Shown: positions 24,609-36,004 of the stretch, one piece after another
Layout: the number at the start of each line of letters is the position of its first letter
How positions within the stretch are numbered: position 1 is the first letter of the stretch
Origin: Dasypus novemcinctus
Lineage: Eukaryota; Chordata; Mammalia; Cingulata; Dasypodidae
DNA: 64,000 nt
Reading direction: 5' to 3'
Assembly (NCBI RefSeq): GCF_030445035.2
Contig: NC_080695.1
Location: 54,391,954 to 54,455,953, forward strand
Made by a program: the position numbers and the translations under genes
The notes under the pieces: model-generated
Databases searched by the model: none
Seen by the model: the letters and a program-made list of their open reading frames with translations, nothing else
What the model was told of the DNA's origin: nothing

Positions 24609-25006
24609 GGCGGCGGACTTGGCCCAGTGGTTAAGGTGTCCGCCTACCACATGGGAGGTCTGCGGTTCAAACCCTGGGCCTCCTTGACCCGTGTGCAGCT
24701 GGCCCATGCACGCAAGGAGTGTCCTCCCACACAGGGGTGTCCCTACTCAGGGGAACCCCACGCACAAGGAGTGCACCCCATAAGGAGAGCCGCCCAGTGC
24801 AAAAGAAAGTGCAGCCTGCCCAAGAATGGCGCGGCACACACGGAGAGCTGACACAACAAGATGACGCAGCAAAAAGAAACAGAGATTCCCATGCTGCTGA
24901 CAACAACAGAAACGGACAAAGAAGACGCAGCAAATAGACACAGAGAACAGACAACTGGGGTGGGGAGGGGAGGGGAGAGAAATAAATAAATAAATAAATA
25001 AATGAA

Positions 25007-25041
<35 letters not shown>
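24609..25041 (+). mobile_element. DAS-type SINE, long form, with expanded (AAAT)n tail
   Basis: The head is full but the body is about 13 bp shorter near CCCATGCACGCAAGGAG. The tail has grown into an (AAAT)n microsatellite from about 24979 to 25041. Confidence 0.93.
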
Positions 25042-25099
25042 GGAGAAGGAAAAAGGGTTTGAAATCAGCAAGACACGGCTTTCTAAAAAACAGATTTTA

Positions 25100-25175
25100 G
25101 GGGAGTGGATGTAGCTCAGTGGTTGAACATCTGCTTCCTCTGTATGAGGTCCTGGGTTCAATCGCTCTTAACCTA
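25100..25175 (+). mobile_element. Short tRNA-head SINE monomer
   Basis: GGGGAGTGGATGTAGCTCAG, TGAGGTCCTGGGTTCAATCG, then an A/C-rich tail. It has only the tRNA-like head and no GC-rich body. A true tRNA is unlikely because the cloverleaf 3' half is missing. Confidence 0.8.
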
Positions 25176-27214
25176 AAACACACACACATTTTAAATGTGT
25201 GTCAGGTCATGTGTAAAAATCATTTTTTTAGTTGGCTTAGCTTCTCATTATTATTATTTTGAGGATCCAAAGTTTAAATTACTGCTGTGGTGAAATTTAC
25301 TGGCCCAGCTTTTAAGGGCTGCTATGACCAACTTATCATCACCTTCTGCTTTAACAGAGGATTTGTAAAACACAAAATTCAGCTACTAGCAGAGCAAAGA
25401 CAATGTAGGCAGAACATCATAGCTGAAAGTTAATTGCACAAGGTTCAAATGCTGGCTCCTCAGGCCAGCAAGCATGAACTTCCAGGTGGGAATCGGTCAC
25501 TTGTGGGCAGCAGTCTGAGGCCGTTCTGCTACATGACTGTGAACCAATTCTTCAACAACATTTACACACTATGCAGTCTATGCAATGGGCAAGCAAGAGA
25601 GAAACTGTACAAAATACTCTTGAGGGCTGCCTCACACATTCTGAGATCTGGCTTGTGTGGCCAGCAGGGAAGGGGCCTTGAGGATGAGCTCGAGAGTGGG
25701 AGCAACTAGGGAAGTTTTTTCCTATCTCAGTAGCTACATCCAGGGGACCCCTTTGAGCTTCAGGCTTCCTCTTCCGGAAAGTGGGGATAAATGTGGCACC
25801 TACCAAGGGTTTGGGAAGCTTCCATGAGATCATGCAGGAGCTTAGAAAAGTGCCAGGCACGTGATAAGGGCTTAGGAAAATGAAAGTTGTTGCTGTTACC
25901 ACTTCTGTGCTGTGATTGGTGATGTCATGATAGATTTGACCAGGAGACACAGTTGTCTGTCATGACAACAAGCCTCCACTGTAGAATCTTCCAGGTGTCT
26001 TTCCTCATGCCTCACCCCTGCTCTACAAATGAGGGGACTGAGAGCATTCCAAACCCAGCAGCCTGGGAGGGCTCAGCGTTTGGAGTTAGCAGAAGGGTTC
26101 CTGTGAATCCATCAGTCCAGCCCTTCCAGATTTCAGCTTTGGAAACTGAGGCTCACAGAGGCCAAACAACCGGCCAAAGTAACCATTAATCCCAGACCAA
26201 TTCGTGTCTCTAAAGGAAAACAGTTTCAACCCAGAAGAAAGCGTGTGAATGTGACGGAGTGTGGATGTGTGTGTGTGAGCAGGGCTGTGGGTGACTAGGG
26301 CTCATCAAGGGTCTCAGAGGGTCCTCAGAGACTGTGAAAATGGACACATACCCCCAAAAGTCCTTATGAATGCGGGCCTGGTTTTTCTTCCTGTTCCGGA
26401 TACTCCTAGCCTTTGGGCCTTAGATCATGCGCTCTTGCTCAGGACCTCTCATTACTTCCCAACATGCAAATAGATGCAAATAGTATGGCTCAGCCACACG
26501 CCCAGGTTTGCTTTGAGAGAAAAAAAAAAACTTTTGATACCTCTGAGAGACTTGGCAGGATTTAGACAAGCTAGATCCCTTTTCCGGAATATTTTCTCTG
26601 AACCTGGACTTAATCCCATTGTTTAAATGGATTAACAAATGTAAAGTGTTTAGCACAGTGCCTGGCACCTAGGAAGAGCTGTAAATGTATTTGCTGTTAT
26701 GTTCTTCAACCATCCAAAAGCCTCCTCTCCCTGGCTCCTGAGCCCAAGAACTCTCTGCAGCAAAGGAAATTATAGCCAAGTGTTTTGAAGCGCAGAGCCA
26801 GCTTCTGTGAGGCTTGAGGGATGCAGATGGGGCTCTAGATGAGTCTGTAGCCTCTTCCCCTCCCCTCCAAAACGCAGGCAGTGCCCTCTCTGCTCCAGTG
26901 ACTGGCAAGGTCCCAGGGCCCGGAGTGTGGTTATATGTAATTTACTAGAACCCCTCCTGTGAGCCAGGCACAGGCTTCCCTGTGAAGTAGGCACTATCAT
27001 CTTGCCCATTGTATAGATTAGGAAACTGAGGCACAAGCATTAGGGCCATCTGACGCCAGAGTCCCAGCTCTTAAGCCAAAGCTCAGAGGTCTGGGCACCT
27101 GTGTGTCTTTACCTCCTATAGCAGGGCAGGGAGTTCAGATCCTAGAGTGTCCCTGGGACACTCTGGCCCATTCCCTGCCACTCTTCTATGGTCTCTGTAC
27201 ATACTTCTAGGCTA

Positions 27215-27320
27215 TCTCCTTGCCCCGTGGTTTTTCCTCCCTCCAGATAGTAAGCAACTTGAGGGCACAGACCTGAATCAGAACAGGCACTCAGGAGGCT
27301 TTGGATTATTTGCTTAATTA
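27215..27320 (+). mobile_element. L2-like 3' end fragment
   Basis: TAAGCAACTTGAGGGCACAG and AGGCACTCAGGAGGC resemble the L2 3' end. Confidence 0.4.
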
Positions 27321-27404
27321 GTAAATTGTTAAATTTGCTCTTTGATATATTTCTTTAACAAAAGAGAAAACAAAACCAGAAAAAAAAAGCCCTTGTTTAG
27401 GAGT

Positions 27405-27530
27405 CTTTGAGACCATCAGACCTGGCTCCCAACTCTTCCAACCCTTGCTAGCTGTGGGGGCAAGTGATTTAACGTCCCTGAGCCTCGGTTTCCTCATCTG
27501 TACAATGGGGGTGATCCTGGCACCCCACTC
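27405..27530 (+). mobile_element. MIR SINE fragment
   Basis: TTGCTAGCTGTGGGGGCAAG, TGAGCCTCGGTTTCCTCATC and TGTACAATGGGGGTGATCC follow the forward MIR core. Confidence 0.8.
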
Positions 27531-28269
27531 TCGGTTGGTCCCAAGGATTCACATACCAAGCATCCAGAGAATGGTGGCTGTCCTTGTAAGGACAAGACCA
27601 TGCCCTGCCACGCTCTACCTCCAGGGCTCCTCCCTCTGCAACATGTGGCCACAGGGATGGCCCAGAGGAGGGAAAGCACGGCGCAGGCAGGAGAGGCCGC
27701 AGCGCCATTTCTGCTCACCGAGCCAGGGCTCCCTGCAGGAGGAGGGCCTGGCAGCGGGATCCTGCGCCAGCAGGGCAGCAGGAATAGTGGGGAGCCAGGG
27801 AGATGGGGCCCTCCCGGGGCCCCCTTCCTGCTCCCCTCCCGCAGAAGCCTCCCCCCCCCACCTCCCGTCCTGGCTGCCTCCCAGGGCTGATCCGGGCAGG
27901 AGGAGGCAGGGCGGTGGCACACTCGTGGGCGCTGGATGGAGGCCAGGGGAGCCAGCAGCCAGATTGAGTGGGAAGGTGACAATTTATTCTTTTAAAAAGG
28001 GGGGGCGGGGCAGGGGGAGAGCCCTGAACGCCCGTCGTGTGTTCTTTTTTCCATAACAAGCTCAGAGCTCCCACAGGCTTTGACTCCCACCCCAGCGGGG
28101 AGACCTTGGGGGCCTTTCCTGCTGCTAAATGAGGAAAAGGGACACAGAGTGTGGCCTCCTGGTTTCCAGAGCAACAAGCCCCTTTGTGCATTCCTTCCCA
28201 GCCCACCATGGCGAATCCCCTCTTCCGCCTCTGGAATTCCCAGCCAGGCTGAACCATTTTCCGTTCTCC

Positions 28270-28560
28270 AAATGCTCCATTCTCTCTCACACTTTCAAGG
28301 CTTTGCAAATGCTGTGCAGTCTGCCTGGAAGGCTCACTCTTTCTCTGACTTGTACTCCTCTCGGGCCTCAGGAGAGATATCACCTCCTCCAGGAAGCCTT
28401 CCCAGATCTCCAACTCTGGGCTACATGGCACTTCTAGGTGCTCCCACAGAAACACCCTGTATTTCCCCCAGTCAAGGAGGGAACATATGGTGCCCAGTTA
28501 TAATCACCTGTGAGCTCCTGGAAGCCAGGGGCGGGGTGGCAGCTACAGGACAGGGTCAAA
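28270..28560 (+). mobile_element. L2 LINE 3' fragment
   Basis: GCTGTGCAGTCTGCCTGGAA, CACCTCCTCCAGGAAGCCTT and CTGTGAGCTCCTGGAAGCCA occur in the order of the L2 3' region. Confidence 0.75.
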
Positions 28561-29139
28561 CATATCATCAGTTTCCAAAATAACGTGGAGCTGCTCACTC
28601 AAGTTTTTGCCTGCATGGCACACATCCAAAAATTACATAACGGCATCTTTCTTCCTGTGCTCCTTTTCCTTACTGTCAGTTTCCATAGACTGTGAGACCC
28701 ACAAGGCCTGTAGCCTCATCTGTGTCATTTGCCCCAGGAGCTCCAGACCCACTAGGTGCAGATTTGACAGGCCAGCCTGGAGGCAGGGAGGATGGCTGGG
28801 AGGCGGCTGAAGAGTTCTGGGGAGAGGTGACAGTGGCAGGGGGAATGTGGATGGGAAAGAATGAAGAGATCAGCAAAACTTGAAAATGGATTCGATGTGA
28901 AGAGAGGAGAAAGAGAGGAGGTAAAGATAATTTTGAGCAACAAATGCTAGGAAACTCTAGCCAATCCCAGACAAGTCTAACCTCATCCAATCCTAGCTAC
29001 TCTTCTGGAAACCTAAATTCATTTCAAAATTAAAAGTTTGTTTTTTTTAAAAAAGCAAAGGAAAAGAAAAAGAGATAGAGAGCAAAGAAGGAACAACATC
29101 CATAGGAAGAGACTTCCAGATCAGGCAATATGGTAAATT

Positions 29140-29510
29140 TTTTTTTTTTTAAAGCTTTATTTATTTATTTAATTTCCCCCCCCTCCCCTGGTTGTCTGTT
29201 CTTGGTGTCTATTTGCTGCGTCTCGTTTCTTTGTCCGCCTCTGTTGTCGTCAGCGGCACGGGAAGTGTGGGCGGCGCCATTCCTGGGCAGGCTGCTCTTT
29301 CTTTCACGCTGGGCGGCTTTCCTCACGGGCGCACTCCTTGCGCGTGGGTCTCCCCCACGCGGGGGACACCCTTGCATGGCACGGCACTCCTTGCGCGCAT
29401 CAGCACTGCGCATGGCCAGCTCCACACGGGTCAAGGAGGCCCGGGGTTTGAACCGTGGACCTCCCATGTGGTAGACGGACGCCCTAACCACTGGGCCAAG
29501 TCCGTTTCCC
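29140..29510 (-). mobile_element. DAS-type SINE, short form
   Basis: Full length. The TSD is GGCAATATGGTAAATT at 29124-29139 and 29511-29526, 16 bp and perfect. Another SINE in the opposite orientation follows 40 bp later, forming an inverted SINE pair. Confidence 0.96.
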
Positions 29511-29550
29511 GGCAATATGGTAAATTAGAGAACTCAAAACCCTCCCACTA

Positions 29551-29974
29551 GGGAAGCAGACTTGGCCCAGTGGTTAGGGCGTCCGTCTACCACATGGGAG
29601 TCTGCGGTTCAAACCCCGGGCCTCCTTGACCCGTGTGGAGCTGGCCCATGCACAGTGCTGATGCGCACAAGGAGTGCCCTGACACGCAGGGGTGTCCCCC
29701 GCGTAGGGGACCCCCACACGTAAGGAGTGCGCCCTGTAAGGAGAACCTCCCAGCGCGAAAGAAAGTGCAGCCTGCCCAGGAATGGCGCCGCACACACGGA
29801 GAGCTGACACAACAAGATGACACAACAAAAAGAAACAGAGATTCCTGTGCCGTTGACAACAACAGAAGTGTACAAAGAAGACATGGCAAATAGACACAGA
29901 GAACAGACAACTGGGGTGGGGGGAGAAGGGGAGAGAAATAAATAAAAAATAAATAAATCTTAAAAAAAAAAAAC
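29551..29974 (+). mobile_element. DAS-type SINE, long form
   Basis: Full length, with the TSD AAAACCCTCCCACTA before it and AAAAACCTCCCACTA after it (one difference). It forms a head-to-head inverted pair with 29140-29510. Confidence 0.95.
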
Positions 29975-30103
29975 AAAAACCTCCCACTATAGAGTATCCT
30001 TGTTCTCAGGAAATGTATCTGTAAGTGTTGTGTTAAGAGGAGCATGATGTGTGCATCCTGCTCATAAATGTTTAGATAGATATCTAGAAAAATTAGATAT
30101 CTA

Positions 30104-30135
30104 ATAGATAGATAGACAGATAGATAGATAGTATA
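30104..30135. repeat. Short (GATA)n microsatellite
   Basis: About eight GATA/GACA units are followed by AT-rich sequence and an L1-like polyA region to about 30280. Confidence 0.9.
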
Positions 30136-30436
30136 ATAAATAATATAATAAATGTCACAAAGTGCCAGACGTTGGTGAGGAGGTAAATTGGAGTTCTAGG
30201 TGTTGTTTTGTATTGTTTTTGCAACTTTCCTGTAAGTCTGGAGTTTATTTCAAAATAAAAAGTTTTTTTTTTAAAAAAAAGCTACAAACTTCCCACTATA
30301 GACATCCCAAAATGCCAAAGTTTTACACTTTTTTAAAGTTAAGTTGAACTTCCAAGAAAGTTAGTGAAATAACCTGAGCTCTACTTCTAATCATTTGTGG
30401 GGGCTGAGGCTTATTTTCTTGTCAAAGGAAATACAA

Positions 30437-30645
30437 GGGAGTGGATGTGGCTCAAGTAGTTGAGCTCCTGCCTCCCACATGGGAAGTCCTGGGTTCAGTT
30501 CCCCGTGCCTCCTGAAAAAAGTAAAAACAAATGAAAAAACCAACTCAGGGGAGCCAATGCAGCTCAGTGGTTGAGTGCCAGCTTCCTACATACGAGGTTC
30601 TGGGTTCAATCCCCGGCCCCCAGTACCTCAAAAAGAAAGGAGAGG
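30437..30645 (+). mobile_element. Dimeric tRNA-head SINE
   Basis: Monomer 1 (GGGAGTGGATGTGGCTCAAG ... GGGTTCAGTTCC) is joined through an A-rich linker ending ACCAACTCAGGGGA to monomer 2 (GCCAATGCAGCTCAGTGG ... GGGTTCAATCCCC). The same two monomers and linker occur at 49718-49955 and 62588-62822. A purine-rich tail continues to about 30690. Confidence 0.88.
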
Positions 30646-30764
30646 AGAGGGGAGGACAGGGAACGGGAGAGAAGGGGAATGGATCAGCTGGGAAGTGTGG
30701 GCATTTGCTGTGATGTTCTGTGCTGTGGGATACCTTCCATCTTTGGAGTTCCGTCTTCCATCCA

Positions 30765-30975
30765 AGGCAGGGTTTCTTAGCCTGGGCACTACTGACCTTT
30801 GGAACTTTGGGGATTGTCCCTTGCTGTAGGATGCTTAGCAACATCCTGGCCTCTGCCTACTATAAACCAGTAGCATCGTCTTCCTCCAAGTTGTGACAAC
30901 CAAGCATGTGCCTAGCCATTGCTAAATGTCCCATGGCAGGCAAAATTGGCCCCTGTCATTGACAACCACTGCTCA
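30765..30975. mobile_element. MER5-like hAT remnant
   Basis: GGGTTTCTTAGCCTGGGCAC at the left, GTAGGATGCTTAGCAACATC and TGCTAAATGTCCCATGGCAG inside, and TTGACAACCACTGCT at the right. Confidence 0.8.
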
Positions 30976-32019
30976 AGAGTGACCACGTGGTCCAGTGTGC
31001 CCAGCACTGAGCCAGTTCCCAGGCTGTGGAGCTTTGGGTTTGAAAACTGAGACAATCTCAGGCAAACTGGGATGAGTTGGCCACCCTGCTCTCATCTCTA
31101 GTATGGGTAGTCACGATGCCAAATGTTAGGATGGGGTGGGAGTGGGGAAAGGGGTTAGCACCAACCAGGACTGTACTTCTGGTGAATTATTCCAGCCATT
31201 CCTGCGCAAACTGGGTCACATTCTCACAAATGAGTGTCCTTGGTGACAAGTGACGGGTGGAAAGCAGGGGATGATTTGCTACTTTTCAACCCTGCTAAGG
31301 GGGAAATTGGTCCAAATAGAGGCCCCAGGGAGTGATTCCTTTGAGACTTTCTGTCTAGAAGGCAATACCAGAAGTCCCCAAAGAGCCCAGCCACACCCGA
31401 CATTACAAGGGGTCCCTTCAAGCCTCTCAACCACTGGAAGGTATTGAGGCCATGTCCTCCTGGACCACTGCCCTCAAGAAGGGGGACTGAGGCCCAGAGA
31501 GCAGCAGGGACAGGACTAGCCTACTGCTCCAGGCTACCTCCCCAAGCACAGCTTTCCTCGGCCATGCAGAGGTTACATGAACAGACTCCAAGCAGATTCC
31601 AACTCAGCTGCCCCAGTTCAGATTCTGGCATGCATCGCGAGACAGCAGGCAAGGCTGATTCAGGAGGGCTGGGATTAACCAGGATAGAAGCAGGGACTGA
31701 CACGTGTCTGCTTAGCATAGCTGTCTGGATTACTGACAGCTTTTGCTTCCTCAAAAAAATGCACAGAGGTGCACATGCGTGCATGCATGCACGTAGGTAC
31801 CCACAGGCTTGTGTGACTTTTGGGGGATTGCCTGGACCCCTGAAACCCATCAGCCCCAGTTATGAGACCCTGAACTGATGAAATAACAGTGCTATTGATA
31901 GAGCCGTCTATATTTGCCAAGCCCTGGGCTAATTTCGTTGTCCCAGCAACCCTGTGAAGTGGGTGCTGTAACTCTTCCCTGCCCTTTGATTTCTCACAAT
32001 GAAGCATTATATTATACGG

Positions 32020-32180
32020 ACATTAAGATCAAAGACTTTGGAGCCAGGAACCCTGGGCTCCTGTCCCCATTCTGCCACGGATCAGCAGAAAGGCCATAGT
32101 CAAGTCACTTACTCTAAGCCTCAGTTTCCCGCTATGTGCTTGACACATCCTAAATGCTCGGTGAATATTGTCCACCACTG
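32020..32180 (+). mobile_element. MIR SINE fragment
   Basis: AAGACTTTGGAGCCAGGAAC, CAAGTCACTTACTCTAAGCC and TCAGTTTCCCGCTATG. A second MIR in reverse orientation probably lies at 31890-32000. Confidence 0.7.
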
Positions 32181-32639
32181 CTTTATTCCATGAGCTCAGC
32201 CAGCCACGACAGGGGCTTGGAAGGCCGAGTCTATACCTCTCGGGTCTGACCGCGAAAGGAATCCCAGAGGTCAGCTATTTTGACAGCTGAGAAGGGAAGG
32301 AAAGGACCAGTGTCACACAGAGCAGCAGGAGCCGAGCTGGGCTGGGACGGAGGCTTGCTGACCCCAGCCTGGTACATCTCACTGCAGCCCACCCCCTGTC
32401 CTCACAGATGAACCACCCAACCCCATTCTCAGCACACCTGCCTTGCCTGGCCAGGTACCTTGAGTCGTGGTTTCCAAAAAAAAAAGGCATCTCCTAAAAG
32501 GCCTTCAGAGGGGCTGAGACTTGGGAGAACTTTTCATTTGTTCCTTTTCAGAACTAAGAACAAATCCTGAACCCCAGTATTTCCAATGGGCAAAAGACAG
32601 AAATATGCTTTGGCGATAGCTAGTTAATAAACGTATGAA

Positions 32640-33080
32640 AAAATGTGTGCCCTCGCCAGATTGCCCAGAACTGCAATGTGAAATGAGATACCAGTTTTTG
32701 CTTATAAAATTTGCAGAGATCTCCAGTGAAGTGATAACACTCAGCTCTGGCAAGGACACATTGAGATAGGGACTCTCAGACATTACCGTGGGAGTATAAA
32801 TTACTTTCAGGAGGCAATTTAACAAATTGTATCAAAGCCTCAAAAAATCACTGGAAATGCCAGAAAAGCTTTATGTACAAAGCTGTTCATCTCAGCATTA
32901 TTGGGAATAGTTCAAATAAAGGAAACAATCTAATCATCCCAAAATAGGGAAATGATTACATGAACTCTAATATGGCCACTCAGTGGAGTATTAAAGAGCT
33001 ATTTAAAACAATGTTTACAAAAGCATTTATAATGAATTTGCGAAATGCTGCTACTTGATGATTAATTTTTAGAAATCAGA
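32640..33080 (+). mobile_element. Old LINE-1 fragment
   Basis: AATGAGATACCAGTTTTTGC, CTCTGGCAAGGACACATTGA, TCTCAGCATTATTGGGAATA and AATATGGCCACTCAGTGGAG are decayed L1 ORF2/3' UTR text. Confidence 0.75.
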
Positions 33081-33127
33081 ATACTGACAGGTGTGAATAG
33101 TACAGTATGATCACAGTGGCAGTTTTT

Positions 33128-33688
33128 GCTTGTTTGTTTGTTTTTTTTAAAGATTTATTTCTCCCCGTCCCCCAGTTGTCTGCTCTCTGTGTCCATTTGC
33201 TATGTGTGCTTCTGTGACACTTCTATCCTTATCAGCAGCACCGGGAATCTGTGTTTCTTTTTGTTGCGTCATCTTGTCAGCTCTCCCTGTGTGCGATGCC
33301 ATTCTTGGGCAGGCTGCACTTTCTTTCTTTTTTTATTTATTTCTCTCCCCACCCCACCCCCCACCCCCAGTTGTCTGCTCTCTGTGTCCATTCGCTGTGT
33401 GTTCTTCTGTGACCGCTTCTGTCCTTATAGTGGCACCGAGAATCTGTGTTTCTTTTTGTTGCGTCATCTTGAGTCAGCTCTCCCTGCGTGCGGCGCCATT
33501 CTTGGGCAGGCTGCACTTTCTTTCGCGCTGGGCGGTTCTCCTTACACCCCTGCGTGGCACGGCACTCCTTGCGCGCATCAGCACTGCGCATGGGCCAGCT
33601 CCACACGGGTCAAGGAGGCCCGGGGTTTAAACCACAGACCTCCCATGTGGTAGGTGGATGCCCTAACCACTGGGCCAAGTCCGCTTCC
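33128..33688 (-). mobile_element. DAS-type SINE, long form, with repeated 3' half
   Basis: On the minus strand it runs head, body (with an internal deletion), tail, then a second copy of the 3' half beginning at GAAAGTGCAGCCTGCCC and a second tail. The whole unit lies within one 16-bp TSD, CACAGTGGCAGTTTTT, at 33112-33127 and 33689-33704. Confidence 0.93.
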
Positions 33689-33884
33689 CACAGTGGCAGT
33701 TTTTAAAAACCACTACACATGAGCATGACATGAAGAAAAATACACCAAAGCATCACTAGATTCCAAATGTTCCTAATGGGCAAATATTAGTAATATTTTT
33801 TATTGTCTTATCAATTTCAAGTATGCATGCATTTTTTTGCACCTCAGGCATAGAATTGGATTCATCCTAATAGGATGTGCTTGA

Positions 33885-34132
<248 letters not shown>

Positions 34133-34205
34133 GTGAGGGTGCTCTTGGGTCCTCCATGGCACAGCCAAGCAACTCCTTGTGGGGGAGGAGTGGGAGAATG
34201 GGGCT

Positions 34206-34366
34206 CCCCACTGGTATTCTCTTCGATAATTGAAGCTCATTTTCACCTTGTCCAATTTCTCATGGAAACTGTCCTTGGCAGTAGACGGCAGAGCCTTTAG
34301 CAGGAATAGCCAAGAGCATGCTGGAGGACTGCTCTTTCAAAGTGTGCTGTGCTCTGCTGTGTATCA
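34206..34366 (+). repeat. Inverted duplication A, left arm
   Basis: These 161 bp start 74 bp after CLEC19A exon 2 and match the reverse complement of 35730-35890 with about 6 mismatches (about 96% identity) and no gaps. The sequence is not a repeat family I recognise. The spacer of 1363 bp contains L1 fragments and a SINE. Confidence 0.92.
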
Positions 34367-34379
34367 ATAAGAGTAAGTG

Positions 34380-35050
34380 CTGATTTCTTATCAGAAACCA
34401 TGGACATGAGAAGGTAGTGGTATACATATTTAAGGTACTGAAAGAGAAAAACTGCCACCAAAAATTCTTTATCCAGCAAAAACTGCCCTTCAAAAATGAG
34501 GGAGATGTGTGGAGCTGGCCCATGCGCAGTGCTGATGCATGCAAGGAATGCCCTGCCATGCAGGGGTGTCCCCCGCGTAGGGGAGCCCCACGCACAAGGA
34601 GTGCACCCCATAAGGAGAGCCACCCAGCATGAAAGAAAGTGCAGCCTGCCCAAGAATGGTGCCGCACACATGGAGAGCTGACACAACAAGATGATGCAAC
34701 AAAAGAAACACAGATTCTCGGTGCCACTGATAAGGATAGAAGCAGTCACAGAAGAGCACACAGCGAATGGACACAAAGAGCAGACAACTGAGGGGGGAGA
34801 AGGGGAGAGAAAAATAAATAAATAAATCTTTTAAAAAAAATAAAAACATTCAGGTAGCTGCACTGCGCAGTGGACTCTAAGGTAAACCACGGGCTCTAGT
34901 TAATAGTAAATAATAAAAATGTGCTTTCATCAACTGCAACAATGCACCACTCCAGTGCAAGGTGTAAATGATAGGATGGTATATGGGAATCCTGTATTTT
35001 ATTCACGATTGTTCTGTAAACCCACAACTTCTCTAAAACAACACTCGATG
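34380..35050 (+). mobile_element. LINE-1 fragments, interrupted by a SINE
   Basis: TTCTTTATCCAGCAAAAACT and CTTCAAAAATGAGGGAGA lie before the SINE. GTAAATGATAGGATGGTATA, GGGAATCCTGTATTTTATTC and TTCTGTAAACCCACAACTTC lie after it. Similar 3' ends occur at 55560-55830 and 58545-58865. All of it lies inside the spacer of inverted duplication A. Confidence 0.6.
34508..34838 (+). mobile_element. DAS-type SINE, long form, lacking its head
   Basis: It starts at GTGTGGAGCTGGCCCATGCG, so the entire tRNA-like promoter part is missing. The body and (AAAT)n tail are complete. Confidence 0.92.
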
Positions 35051-35509
35051 ACTCTACAACAGAAAGAACCAACCCTCTTTCTAGTCACTGAGATTCTTGA
35101 AGAGAGGCAAGATGGCGGATTTGTAGTGTGGGTGTCACGGGACATATCATGTCTGGTTTCAAGGAACTCACAAGTCAGTAGGGAAGTCAGATGCAAGAAC
35201 AAAGAACTGAATTGTGATGAGGGAGATGCACTAGGAGAAGTGGGCAATGGTATAATTAGGGTACAGTTAGGGTACCAGGGAGTCAGAGAGCTGTTGGGGC
35301 AGAGGTGTTGTCAGATCTGAGTCTTTAAGATTGGTGGAGTAGACAGGAACAGGAATTCCCAGCAGAGGGAACAGAATGCACAAAGGCATGGAAGGGTAAA
35401 GGGGCTGGACCAGATTGGAGAACTATGAGATAGTCAGTTGGCTGGGGCTTGGGAGACAAAGAGGAATGTGGAAGGAGGCCTGGAGGGCGGAGGTGCTATA
35501 TCATCTGAC

Positions 35510-35690
35510 TGCTCAGGTCCACACTTACTTAGTGACTAACAGGGAAAATTACCTTCTCAGAGACTCAGTTTCCTCATCTGTAAAATGAGGATACCTACCT
35601 AAGTTGGTTTCAGGTGATGATGTACTGACACACTTAGCAAATAAATGGCAGCTATTATTCCTTCTACTATTTTCCTTATATTCCTCTGAT
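35510..35690 (+). mobile_element. MIR SINE fragment
   Basis: AGAGACTCAGTTTCCTCATC, TGTAAAATGAGGATACCTAC and TGACACACTTAGCAAATAAA fit the forward MIR core. Confidence 0.75.
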
Positions 35691-35729
35691 GTCTATTACG
35701 TCATTTGAACCCAAGGGTTGAGCCTCCTG

Positions 35730-35890
35730 TGATACACAGCAGAGCACAGCACACTTAGAAAGAGAAGTCCTCCAGCATGCTCTTGGCTATTCCTGCTAAA
35801 GGCTCTGCCATCTACTGCCAAGGACAGTTTCCATGAGAAATTGGGCAAGGTGAAAATGAGCTTCAATTAGCAAAGAGAATACCAGTGGGG
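35730..35890 (-). repeat. Inverted duplication A, right arm
   Basis: This is the reverse-complement partner of 34206-34366. Its outer end abuts the broken end of a head-only SINE at 35891. The left arm continues directly from the CLEC19A exon 2 flank, so the left arm is probably the original and this one the copy. Confidence 0.92.
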
Positions 35891-36004
35891 AGCATCAGCA
35901 CTGCACAAGCCAGCTGCACACGGGTCAAGGAGGCCCGGGGTTTGAACCGCCGACCTCCCATGTGGTAGGTGGATGCCCTATCCATTGGGCCAAGTCCGCT
36001 TCCC
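35891..36004 (-). mobile_element. DAS-type SINE, head only
   Basis: On the minus strand it has the head through CAGTGCTGATGC and then stops exactly at the outer edge of inverted arm A2. There is no body or tail, which is unusual because retroposed SINEs normally lose the 5' end, not the 3' end. Confidence 0.92.

Noticed and set aside
27445-28455. Long overlapping open frames on both strands (203 and 246 codons).
   Set aside because: The region is GC-rich, begins with an MIR fragment and ends in an L2 fragment. Neither frame shows a domain, and the open frames on both strands are what GC-rich sequence gives by chance.
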